A stretch of 6,408 nt of DNA. It comes from JBEINZ01 sp040377825. Its GTDB lineage: Bacteria > Pseudomonadota > Alphaproteobacteria > Rhizobiales > Ancalomicrobiaceae. Position 1 is the stretch's first letter; every line of letters starts with the position of its first letter. A program made the position numbers and the translations under genes. The stretch spans positions 1 to 6,408 of the forward strand of contig JBEINZ010000187.1 in the NCBI GenBank assembly GCA_040377825.1, written 5' to 3'. Shown here piece after piece: positions 1 through 6,163 of the stretch. The notes under the pieces are model-generated. The model was not told where the DNA came from. It did not search any database and saw only the letters and a program-made list of their open reading frames with translations.

Positions 1-273
1 CGCAACCCCATTCGGAATTCCGTCTCGTGCGTTTGCTGAAATCGGTGGAGTGCGGAGCGATAAGTTGGCTGCCGGGTCGAGGCGGCCTTGCTCTTTCAGT
101 ATCTGCTCAAGGCGCATCGTCAAGCGTGGCTCGGCGAGGGTGGTGAAGGCATTGCCCTTCATGTCCCATTGCTCCAACCCACCAACGACAACGGATCGGG
201 TTGGCAAGTCGATCATCGCGCCGGGGCCGAAGGTAGATATCAGTTGGCTGAGCCGCTGGGCGTTCTTTGTCAT
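1..273 (-). CDS. drmB: DISARM protein DrmB (DUF1998 family), N-terminal 91 residues, cut by window edge
   Basis: DrmB is the DUF1998-family partner of the DrmA helicase; the two form the core DISARM complex that acts on invading phage DNA. Seen here: an open frame of 91 codons from the ATG at 273 to the window edge. It begins MTKNAQRLSQLISTFGPG, continues into AMIDLPTRSVVVGGLEQWDM, and later has AEPRL. The order S-Q-L-(I/V)-x-T-(F/Y)-G-P-G-A, then D-L-P, S-V-(V/I)-V-G-G-L and W-D, is how I know DrmB N-termini to read. The full protein should be about 600 residues, so most of it is missing, including any cysteine cluster. The start overlaps the drmA stop as ATGA. No strong Shine-Dalgarno is visible, so translation is probably coupled to drmA. 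This frame was not offered as a complete ORF because it runs off the window. The family call is strong; the symbol also depends on linkage to drmA. Confidence 0.88.
   Translation of the reverse strand, partial: MTKNAQRLSQLISTFGPGAMIDLPTRSVVVGGLEQWDMKGNAFTTLAEPRLTMRLEQILKEQGRLDPAANLSLRTPPISANARDGIPNGVA
270..273 (-). promoter_or_regulatory. ATGA stop/start overlap coupling drmA to drmB
   Basis: The drmA stop TGA (270-272) and the drmB start ATG (271-273) share bases. Upstream of the ATG there is only a weak purine stretch (GGATGA), so re-initiation by ribosomes finishing drmA is the likely way drmB is translated. This would favour matched amounts of the two complex partners. Confidence 0.8.
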
Positions 274-3200
274 GACAAGTCATCCGCATTCGCGATTGTG
301 TTCCCATGAGGGTCCTTGACCTTCAAAGCGACGTTCGCTTCCACGTCCCGCATTGAACGCCCTGCGATAAACTGGCGATGCGGGGCGGCCAGGTTTCCGA
401 TCTCTGGCTCAAGAGGCATGTGAAGAAGCCGATGCGGGCTTTTCTTCTTCGCATACGCAAATGAATTCCCGCCGGCGGCTTGCTCATCCGCAGTGTCGAT
501 CCAGGCGTCGAGAATGTCGTCGATCAACTTCGCTAGTGCTGCTCGCCCGCCAGCAATCATCTTCTCTGGTGCTCGGCTTACGATCGTGTCGCGAACAAGG
601 CCGCGAATCCCGAGATTGTTCTTGAGTTCATTGACCGCGGCGTCAGGTGTCAGCGTTGCGTCGATATGGCGTGCCGCAGCGACAACAACCGCAGCCAACG
701 CACGATCAAGTGCCCGCGCCGCCCAAGGCGTTACGCTCGTCGCTTCAACAGCACGGTAGAAAGTACGATGGAATTGCCCGAATTGTTCGAAATGCATGCG
801 ATCGCGTGGCTTATGCAGGTTCAGCACCGCTAGAACGATACCGGGCCGGGTGTGGTCTCGACCGACACGGCTAGTTGCCTGGATGTATTCCGCAGCGGTC
901 TTTGGCTGGCCTTGCACGACCATAAGTCCGAGACGGGTGATGTCGAGACCAACCGATATCATGTTGGTGGCAAGGGCGATGTCGACCGTCTCTGCGTCCC
1001 GACCGAAGACAGCCTCGAGACGCTGCTTCGCCTTCGCCACCTCGTCAGTTGAAACGCGAGAGGTAAGCTCCATCGGTTCCTTGATACGGCGGTCAGCAAA
1101 AGGGCTATCGACCGGGTCCACCCTTTGGCGTTGGGAGCCGTAGCGAGCTGCGCGATCACGAACTTCATCCTCGACAATTCGGCGCGCGCCGCCCAACTCG
1201 CGCAATGCGTTGAAATAGCAAAGTGCTGTCATGAAGGGATCGGCTGGGTTCATGCCCTTCACATCGGAAGGAACATTTGCGTCATATGCCGCCTGAGCCG
1301 CCGCAACGAGGGTCGTCAAGGAACGCAGGAAGACAAGTTTTGGACCGCGCCCTTGGGCAGCAATACCGAGATAGAGTCTGGCTGCATTGGTGCTGGACGG
1401 AACCGTGTGCGCAAAGAAACTGTCGATGCGATCAACTCCAGGTGGCGGGAAGATGCTTGTATTGTTGCGATCAAACAACGCTGAGATTTGATCGGCTGCG
1501 CGCCTGACTGTTGCGGTCGAAGCCACAATCTTGGGACGAATGCGCGTTTCGCCAGAACCGCGGGAGGCAAGCTGATCGATTGCCGCCTCATAAAGACCGG
1601 CGACTGTGCCAAGCGGGCCTGCGATGAGATGCAATTCGTCCTGAATGATGAGATCAGGCGGATCGAGCGACCAACCATTGCCTAGCGGGCTTCCAAGGCC
1701 AGGCTCCGCGGCTCCAAAAAAGCCCACATCAGTCTGAAATCTGCCGACGTGCCCGAAAAATGCGCCGGTTTCCCCGACCCACGGGAGCGCCGCGAACTTA
1801 TCGACTGTGGCGATCAAAAACGCTGGCAGGCGGCGATAGATCGGCTCATCGACGGTCAGGACGGGCAACGGCCTGTTACGGCTGAAGTCACAACCCGTGT
1901 TGACGCAACGGATCTCGAGATTGGTCGGCGCGTGCATGTTCGGGGTGCATGAAAACGAAGACGGTTTGAATTCCGTCCCGCACCACGGGCAAGCCTTCAA
2001 TGGTGCGGGCGCACGCTTGTCACGGCCACTCTGATAACGTCGCACGCGCCCGACCGCGGTCGTTTCATCTGAATTGCCTTTGCCGCCGAGCTTATTAGGC
2101 GAGGCGTCCGAGCCGACCCACAAGCCGATTTCGATCGGCCAGTCACCAAGCAACCGCCGGCCTTTATCATCGACGTTCTTGGCGTCGGTGCGCATGAGTT
2201 CGAGCGCGCAAACAACGCCGGCCGCGCGGGCGAGCTGATCCAAGGTAAGAAGGCGCAGGGTGTAACGCATAATCACGGCGACACCGGCGCCAAGCACGCC
2301 AGAGCCGCCAAGCCGTCGATAGGAGATGACGAGCGCCGCAAGACCGAGATACGCCTCGGTCTTGCCGCCACCGGTGGGGAAGAACAGGAGATCCGCCGTC
2401 TCACGATCGACATGGCGACGATCAACCAGACCAGCTAGATTGAGCAGCACGAAGGCGAGCTGGAATGGGCGCCACTGCGGCTCAGTTAGGGAGGCAGGAT
2501 CGCCTGTTGCTCCCGCCACACGGCGACGAGCCGCCATTGCCACCGCGAGGTTCATGAAGCGAAAGGCTGTCCGCGCCTTTGAATCTTTGGCGAGCAGCTC
2601 GATGCCTGTTGTGATCCGGTCTTTCGCCTTTTCCATGTCGGCGATCAGGCGCTCGGCGGTTTCCTTGCGCCTTGCGGGCAAACCGCCGAGCTTTCCCCGC
2701 TCGGCATTGATCCATGCGCCATAGAGGGCCGGCAGATCGGCAAGCGCGGCCCTCAGCCCCCTGCCATCGCCTTCGGCTTGTTGCGCCAGCGATTCCATTC
2801 CGAACGTGACGCGCGCCTTCAAATCGGCATCTTCATTGGGCGCGACACGTTCGACTTCGGCCGATGGCAGAGGGTCCGTCCAAACGCATTTAACGAGTTG
2901 GCCGATGCCTTCCGCCGCCTCCCACCCCGCAGCGGCGTTGCGACCTACAGCCCATTCATTGAGATCGCGATAGTGCAGATCGGCGATCCGTAAATCCCAA
3001 TCCTGGGCACGATAGCCGGACAGATCGCGACGAGGCCGAAATCCGCCTTCCGAAACGAGTTCCAGCCGCGCCTGAAAGGCATAACTGATGTCGGTATAGA
3101 AGCGGTGCACCGTCGCGCGACGATTGACGAGAAACACCGTCAGTGCGCGCACGCGCTCGATCTGCCCATCCGGCGTTTCGTAGCTGAACAGGCGCGAATG

Positions 3201-3815
3201 CGTTTCGAGGACGAGGCCACCGCCGCGCCTTTGCTCGGCAGCGCTTTCGGGCACGACGATCCGGTTGCCGCGACCGTCCTTCACCGGCAGCGTAACGAAA
3301 CGTTCCTTTGCGCTGCGCACCCAATCGACAATCGGCCGCTCGACGCGCTTTTTCTTGCCGTCTCCGTCAACTTCTTCGGCCTTAGGTTCGGGAAGAAGCA
3401 CCTCCTCGGGCAGACGCGGTTCGGTACGATAGTCGCCCCATGACACCCGCGCCGCGATCTCGGTGACACCGGGATCAAGCAGCACCGTTAGACCGATCGA
3501 CGATGGCAAGAAGCGCCTTCGCGTTACGGGCGCTTCCGGTTCTTCATTGTCGGCAGCGGCGCCGTTCGAGCCGTCTGCATCGGGCTCCTCGACATCAAGT
3601 TCCATTTCCTCCTGCGCGGAGGGATCGACGTCATCGTCGTCACCATCCAGGCCGAGCGGGTCTTCGGCAGGAGCGATGAAGCCGGCGAGATACCAGCGTG
3701 ACGGATTTTCGTTCAAGCGCTCGGCTGCTAGATCGGCATCCTGCGGGCCGGGACCGATCAGGTCGCGGCGGAAAACGTTGACGATCTGGGCGCGCACTTC
3801 CTCTGACGTTTTCAT
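270..3815 (-). CDS. drmA: DISARM superfamily 2 helicase DrmA
   Basis: This is a 1181-residue helicase, the core ATPase of DISARM, which with DrmB binds and acts on invading DNA. N-terminal signature: DLIGPG (18-23) and PSRWYLAGFIAP (38-49), typical of DrmA. An acidic low-complexity stretch covers about residues 51-95. Walker A is FPTGGGKTEAY with K485. A four-cysteine zinc-ribbon-like insert lies between motifs I and II (C609, C612, C637, C642; C623 nearby). Motif II is QDELH (D726, E727, H729) and motif III is STAT (766-769). The C-terminal RecA lobe has ATNMISVGLDI (949-959) and the motif VI-like YIQATSRVGRD (R983, R986). All helicase motifs look intact and the length fits the family. The open frame extends upstream to 4043, but those 76 codons are the antisense-like shadow of the PIN gene. 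The ATG at 3815 begins MKTSEEV, directly precedes the conserved N-terminus and overlaps the PIN stop as ATGA. The 3' half is lower in G+C than the 5' half. Confidence 0.93.
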   Translation of the reverse strand: MKTSEEVRAQIVNVFRRDLIGPGPQDADLAAERLNENPSRWYLAGFIAPAEDPLGLDGDDDDVDPSAQEEMELDVEEPDADGSNGAAADNEEPEAPVTRRRFLPSSIGLTVLLDPGVTEIAARVSWGDYRTEPRLPEEVLLPEPKAEEVDGDGKKKRVERPIVDWVRSAKERFVTLPVKDGRGNRIVVPESAAEQRRGGGLVLETHSRLFSYETPDGQIERVRALTVFLVNRRATVHRFYTDISYAFQARLELVSEGGFRPRRDLSGYRAQDWDLRIADLHYRDLNEWAVGRNAAAGWEAAEGIGQLVKCVWTDPLPSAEVERVAPNEDADLKARVTFGMESLAQQAEGDGRGLRAALADLPALYGAWINAERGKLGGLPARRKETAERLIADMEKAKDRITTGIELLAKDSKARTAFRFMNLAVAMAARRRVAGATGDPASLTEPQWRPFQLAFVLLNLAGLVDRRHVDRETADLLFFPTGGGKTEAYLGLAALVISYRRLGGSGVLGAGVAVIMRYTLRLLTLDQLARAAGVVCALELMRTDAKNVDDKGRRLLGDWPIEIGLWVGSDASPNKLGGKGNSDETTAVGRVRRYQSGRDKRAPAPLKACPWCGTEFKPSSFSCTPNMHAPTNLEIRCVNTGCDFSRNRPLPVLTVDEPIYRRLPAFLIATVDKFAALPWVGETGAFFGHVGRFQTDVGFFGAAEPGLGSPLGNGWSLDPPDLIIQDELHLIAGPLGTVAGLYEAAIDQLASRGSGETRIRPKIVASTATVRRAADQISALFDRNNTSIFPPPGVDRIDSFFAHTVPSSTNAARLYLGIAAQGRGPKLVFLRSLTTLVAAAQAAYDANVPSDVKGMNPADPFMTALCYFNALRELGGARRIVEDEVRDRAARYGSQRQRVDPVDSPFADRRIKEPMELTSRVSTDEVAKAKQRLEAVFGRDAETVDIALATNMISVGLDITRLGLMVVQGQPKTAAEYIQATSRVGRDHTRPGIVLAVLNLHKPRDRMHFEQFGQFHRTFYRAVEATSVTPWAARALDRALAAVVVAAARHIDATLTPDAAVNELKNNLGIRGLVRDTIVSRAPEKMIAGGRAALAKLIDDILDAWIDTADEQAAGGNSFAYAKKKSPHRLLHMPLEPEIGNLAAPHRQFIAGRSMRDVEANVALKVKDPHGNTIANADDLS
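3812..3815 (-). promoter_or_regulatory. ATGA stop/start overlap coupling the PIN gene to drmA
   Basis: The PIN gene stop TGA (3812-3814) overlaps the drmA start ATG (3813-3815). A purine-rich GGAAGGA lies about 11 bases upstream of the ATG, somewhat far for an ideal Shine-Dalgarno, so coupling to PIN translation is likely. This overlap supports choosing the 3815 start for drmA over the longer frame. It also ties the accessory genes to the DISARM core on one transcript. Confidence 0.8.
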
Positions 3816-4327
3816 GACCGCCCGAATCCTTCCGACATGAAAAGTTCGCCCAGCAGCTTGTCGAGCCACTTGGCGGTGTAGGCGGGCTTGAGCGCCTCCT
3901 TCGGGCGATGGCCGGCGTCCGACAGCAAGGTTTCCAGTGCTATCAGCCGATCCTTCAATCCCAGCCGCACGCCGAAGCGCATGCTGGCCTTGTCCGGGCC
4001 GCACAGAACCCACGCATCGCTGCGCGTGAGCGCATGCGCCCACAGGGATCGCTCGCCCACGTCCAGCGCGATATCAGGCGCACGCACCGCGACGACAGCA
4101 CGCTGGGCGTCGATCACCGGATGGATCGCCTTGAGGCTTGCCCGAAGCTCCGCGGCATCGATTTGCATTTCAGGGCTGCGGCGCTGATAGCCGGTCTGCG
4201 TCTCGATGATGCAATCCTCAACGGTCTCCACGGCATAGCCTCCGCTGAGCGCGCGCCACGAACCCACCCGGAAGCTTTCCAGAATGGCGTTGGTATCGAC
4301 CAGAACAGGGCCGCGATGGCGCGCCAT
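3812..4327 (-). CDS. PIN-domain protein, probable ribonuclease, partner of the XRE-ImmA gene
   Basis: This 171-residue protein has the acidic-residue layout of a PIN nuclease fold. D11 lies in LVDTNAILE right at the N-terminus. E42 lies in CIIETQTG. D89 and E92 lie in LDVGERSLWAHAL, matching the GE-plus-small-helix motif of many PIN proteins. D112 lies in WVLCGPDKASMRFG, the usual last aspartate followed by a small helix. These would coordinate divalent metal for RNA cleavage. Known for the family: PIN proteins include VapC-type toxins and RNA-processing enzymes. No signal peptide or membrane segment is visible. The C-terminus (about 141-171) extends past the fold. The gene starts 6 bp after the XRE-ImmA stop, with GAGGGG too close to the ATG to be a good Shine-Dalgarno, and it ends inside the drmA start. 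Linkage of Xre-COG2856 (ImmA-like) genes to PIN-like genes is a recognised arrangement. I infer a toxin or effector role; nuclease activity is not shown, and no sequence-specific target can be named. Confidence 0.78.
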   Translation of the reverse strand: MARHRGPVLVDTNAILESFRVGSWRALSGGYAVETVEDCIIETQTGYQRRSPEMQIDAAELRASLKAIHPVIDAQRAVVAVRAPDIALDVGERSLWAHALTRSDAWVLCGPDKASMRFGVRLGLKDRLIALETLLSDAGHRPKEALKPAYTAKWLDKLLGELFMSEGFGRS

Positions 4328-4333
4328 AGCCCC

Positions 4334-5440
4334 TCACAATTCGAGCGGGGAAGGAACCCCGTGCATTGCGAAGAGGTCGCCAAGGTCATCGACCGTAAGA
4401 TCGACCAGACCCGCCGCTCGCCTTGCCGAAACGCGGCCCTGGTCGACGGCGAGCGCGATCACCTCCATGAACGGCTTCGAAAACAGCGGCGGCATCAGCA
4501 CCTGTGCCGCATCACGGCCATTGTTTCGTAACGCCGCGTCGGGCAGCGCGCGTGCCGCCGCCGGCTTCAGACGGTCGAGCGCCACGAGCCGCCACTTCAG
4601 TGCGGAAGCCGTCACCAACAGCGCATCGGCTGCCGCGTTCAGCCGAGCCGGAAGCTCACCCGCGGGGATCGCTGCCCAATCGCCGAAGCCATCGAGAACA
4701 GCAGCAGGCATCAGCACGGCCGAGGCGAAATTGTTCGCCAGCTGCTCCACACGGTTGCCGCCGGTTTCGCGCGCCTCTTCCGAATGTTCGGGCGGCATCG
4801 CGTCCCAGGTGAGGATATGGAACAGTTCATGCGCCAAGTCGAAATGACGGCGACCGACGACCTCGTGGCGATTGATCAGCACCACATCGAGTTCCGGCAA
4901 GCGGCAGGCCGCGCCGGAAATCCCGTCGAAGGCATCGACGTGCAAGACGAGGATGCCAAGCTCACGCTCCATCACTTCGGCGAGGCGAGCGGCGGGCACG
5001 TCGCCGAGCTTGAATTCCGTAACGAAGCGCTCGCCCGCTTCCATGGCGTCCTCGAAGCGCGAATTCTTGTGCAGGCTGAGCGCGCGGCGCAGCAGGGGCG
5101 AGGCGCGGCCCACCTGCGGGGCGATGGCCCGGAACGCGGCGATCCAGCGCCCGGCGCTGCGCTCATAAGCGTTGAGTTTCAGAGGCCCGACATTGGTCTG
5201 CCGCCAAGAAAACCGCCCCTCGCCAACCAGCAGGAAGGGATCGGTGAAATAGTCGAGCGTCGCGCCGAGCTTTTCTACCGCGATCACCAATTCCTCGGCG
5301 GTGACGCGGCGCTCGCCGGTCTCGATGGCCGAAACCGTCTGGCGGTCCTTGAAGCCGAACAGACGCGCGAGATCGTCCTGGCTGAGCTTTCGCTCTTCGC
5401 GCAGCGCCTTGATCCGCGGTCCGATGAAATTGGCCGACAT
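4334..5440 (-). CDS. XRE helix-turn-helix and ImmA/IrrE metallopeptidase fusion, probable regulator
   Basis: This 368-residue protein has an N-terminal XRE-type helix-turn-helix (about residues 7-62; KLSQDDLARLFGFKDRQTVS, then AIETGERRVTAEELV). It is followed by an ImmA/IrrE (COG2856) metallopeptidase domain. The zinc motif is FDLAHELFHIL, with H204, E205 and H208; a likely third ligand is E232 in VEQLANNFASAVLMP. All catalytic residues look present. A C-terminal helical region (about 315-368; SARRAAGLVDLTVDDLGDLF) resembles the tail seen in other Xre-ImmA proteins. Known members repress mobile-element or stress genes and, on a signal, cleave a repressor or themselves; IrrE of Deinococcus cleaves DdrO. 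The start at 5440 has a good GGAGG six bases upstream, and no longer frame is needed for a complete HTH. It is the first gene after the only sizeable gap, where a repeated 8-mer probably forms its own operator. Inferred role: autorepressor and phage-sensing switch for PIN, drmA and drmB. Confidence 0.9.
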   Translation of the reverse strand: MSANFIGPRIKALREERKLSQDDLARLFGFKDRQTVSAIETGERRVTAEELVIAVEKLGATLDYFTDPFLLVGEGRFSWRQTNVGPLKLNAYERSAGRWIAAFRAIAPQVGRASPLLRRALSLHKNSRFEDAMEAGERFVTEFKLGDVPAARLAEVMERELGILVLHVDAFDGISGAACRLPELDVVLINRHEVVGRRHFDLAHELFHILTWDAMPPEHSEEARETGGNRVEQLANNFASAVLMPAAVLDGFGDWAAIPAGELPARLNAAADALLVTASALKWRLVALDRLKPAAARALPDAALRNNGRDAAQVLMPPLFSKPFMEVIALAVDQGRVSARRAAGLVDLTVDDLGDLFAMHGVPSPLEL

Positions 5441-5446
5441 GGGGAA

Positions 5447-5451
5447 CCTCC
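5447..5451 (-). promoter_or_regulatory. Shine-Dalgarno of the XRE-ImmA gene
   Basis: The minus strand reads GGAGG, then a 6-base spacer TTCCCC, then ATG. This is the strongest ribosome-binding site in the segment from here to drmB. It fixes the start at 5440 and marks this gene as the leader of the downstream cluster. Confidence 0.8.
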
Positions 5452-5460
5452 GGAAGGCCG

Positions 5461-5507
5461 ATGTAATCTTGCAAATCGATTATTGCAAGAAAATCTTGCA
5501 AACGGCT
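5461..5507 (-). promoter_or_regulatory. Candidate promoter for the XRE-ImmA, PIN, drmA, drmB cluster
   Basis: The 83-bp gap between the HEPN stop and the XRE-ImmA start is clearly AT-richer than its surroundings. On the minus strand a -10-like AATAAT (5484-5479, five of six matches to TATAAT) sits between repeat copies, with no convincing -35 before it. An alternative is -35 TTGCAA (5488-5483) with a 17-base spacer to TACATC (5465-5460), a weak -10. I cannot choose between them. Either way the promoter elements overlap the TCTTGCAA repeats, the geometry expected for repression by a bound XRE protein. Confidence 0.5.
5466..5502. repeat. Three TCTTGCAA copies in alternating orientation, probable XRE operator
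   Basis: The 8-mer TCTTGCAA occurs at 5467-5474 and 5494-5501 on the plus strand, and inverted as TTGCAAGA at 5483-5490. The two outer copies share a longer 10-mer, ATCTTGCAAA (5466-5475 and 5493-5502). Each contains the palindrome TTGCAA. Centres are 16 and 11 bp apart, so the inverted copy and its right-hand neighbour sit about one helical turn apart. Lying just upstream of a gene that starts with an XRE domain, this is best read as its autoregulatory binding site. No binding has been shown. Confidence 0.72.
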
Positions 5508-5523
5508 TAAGAGGCCGGTTGGG

Positions 5524-6150
5524 CTATGCAGCCTCTCCGATCCCATTGTTGGTCTGCTGGCGTTGGTCGTCGGTTTGGTCCGTCATGTGCTCACAGAACG
5601 TCCGCGCGAGATGGACGCCAATGCGGCGCATATCCTGTTCTGTGAGAATAATTTCGCCCTTCCAAGCCAAGAGCGAGAGTGCCTGCTCGCGGCCCTCCAC
5701 GAGGATTGATCGCTGTGGCGATCGGCGCACCACCTCCACTTTGAAGCGATAGCCGATGAGCCTCTGACCGTCATTTTCGGCAACCACGCAGCGGTCATCC
5801 GCATGGGCGACCGCATTTCGTAACGCGATCAAAAACGGCTCAATTGGCCAGCTGGCAACGTCTTCGGCATCAACTGGCCGGACGACGTTCAAATGCCGTG
5901 CATGACCGTGATGCTCTCCAAGCGGCATCAGCCAAGGCTCATCGGACACGATTTGCCTTTGAAGAAAGCGCTGAAACCTCCTTCCCCTGCCATCGCCCTT
6001 CCGCATGCGCTGCATCGTCCAGCACAGGATATGCGTGAACAGCGCGTAGGACTGCGTGATGTTGAAGATCTGATGCCGGTCACCTTCCAGCATCTGCGCC
6101 ATGCGATAAACCACGGCCCAGTCAGCATCTGTCGCGGGAATAGCACCCAT
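5524..6150 (-). CDS. HEPN-motif protein, possible ribonuclease, inserted in the DISARM operon
   Basis: This 208-residue soluble protein carries IEPFLIALRNAVAHADDR (about residues 103-120), with R111, N112 and H116. This is the R-N-x3-H form of the RX4-6H motif that defines HEPN domains, and it sits after long helices as expected. Aromatic and hydrophobic helical segments (about 11-48) precede it. After it comes a strand-rich part (about 119-152: CVVAENDG, RLIGYRFKVEVVRRS). This arrangement resembles HEPN proteins of the pEK499-p136 type. HEPN proteins in defence systems and toxin pairs usually cleave RNA as dimers; others only bind. No membrane segment or signal peptide is visible, and the last 20 residues are polar and probably disordered. 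The start at 6150 has AAGGAG seven bases upstream, overlapping the stop of the methyltransferase gene 11 bp away, so the two are cotranscribed. It has lower G+C than both neighbours, which suggests separate acquisition. The motif call is firm; function and partner are unknown. Confidence 0.72.
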   Translation of the reverse strand: MGAIPATDADWAVVYRMAQMLEGDRHQIFNITQSYALFTHILCWTMQRMRKGDGRGRRFQRFLQRQIVSDEPWLMPLGEHHGHARHLNVVRPVDAEDVASWPIEPFLIALRNAVAHADDRCVVAENDGQRLIGYRFKVEVVRRSPQRSILVEGREQALSLLAWKGEIILTEQDMRRIGVHLARTFCEHMTDQTDDQRQQTNNGIGEAA

Positions 6151-6157
6151 TCACTGT

Positions 6158-6163
6158 CTCCTT
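6158..6163 (-). promoter_or_regulatory. Shine-Dalgarno of the HEPN gene, overlapping the upstream stop
   Basis: The minus strand reads AAGGAG, with its two leading A bases belonging to the TAA stop of the methyltransferase gene (6162-6164), then a 7-base spacer and the ATG at 6150. There is no room for a promoter between the genes, so the HEPN gene depends on the transcript of the methyltransferase gene. Confidence 0.8.

Noticed and set aside
3816..4043. N-terminal extension of drmA by 76 codons
   Set aside because: The extension is an out-of-frame reading of the PIN gene, with no similarity to DrmA. The ATGA overlap and the conserved DLIGPG motif fit the 3815 start.
3908..4531. 207-codon plus-strand frame
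   Set aside because: It is antisense to the PIN gene and the end of XRE-ImmA, and shows no domain motifs and no credible ribosome-binding site.
5501..5520. Possible terminator hairpin after the HEPN gene
   Set aside because: The pairing AACCGGC with GCCGTT needs a bulge and gives a short stem, and no T-run follows. It is not convincing as an intrinsic terminator, so readthrough from the methyltransferase-HEPN transcript into XRE-ImmA remains possible.
4784..5752. 322-codon open frame on the plus strand
   Set aside because: It is antisense to the XRE-ImmA gene and runs through the promoter gap into the HEPN gene. Its translation shows no recognisable domain, and GC-rich coding DNA commonly gives long antisense frames.
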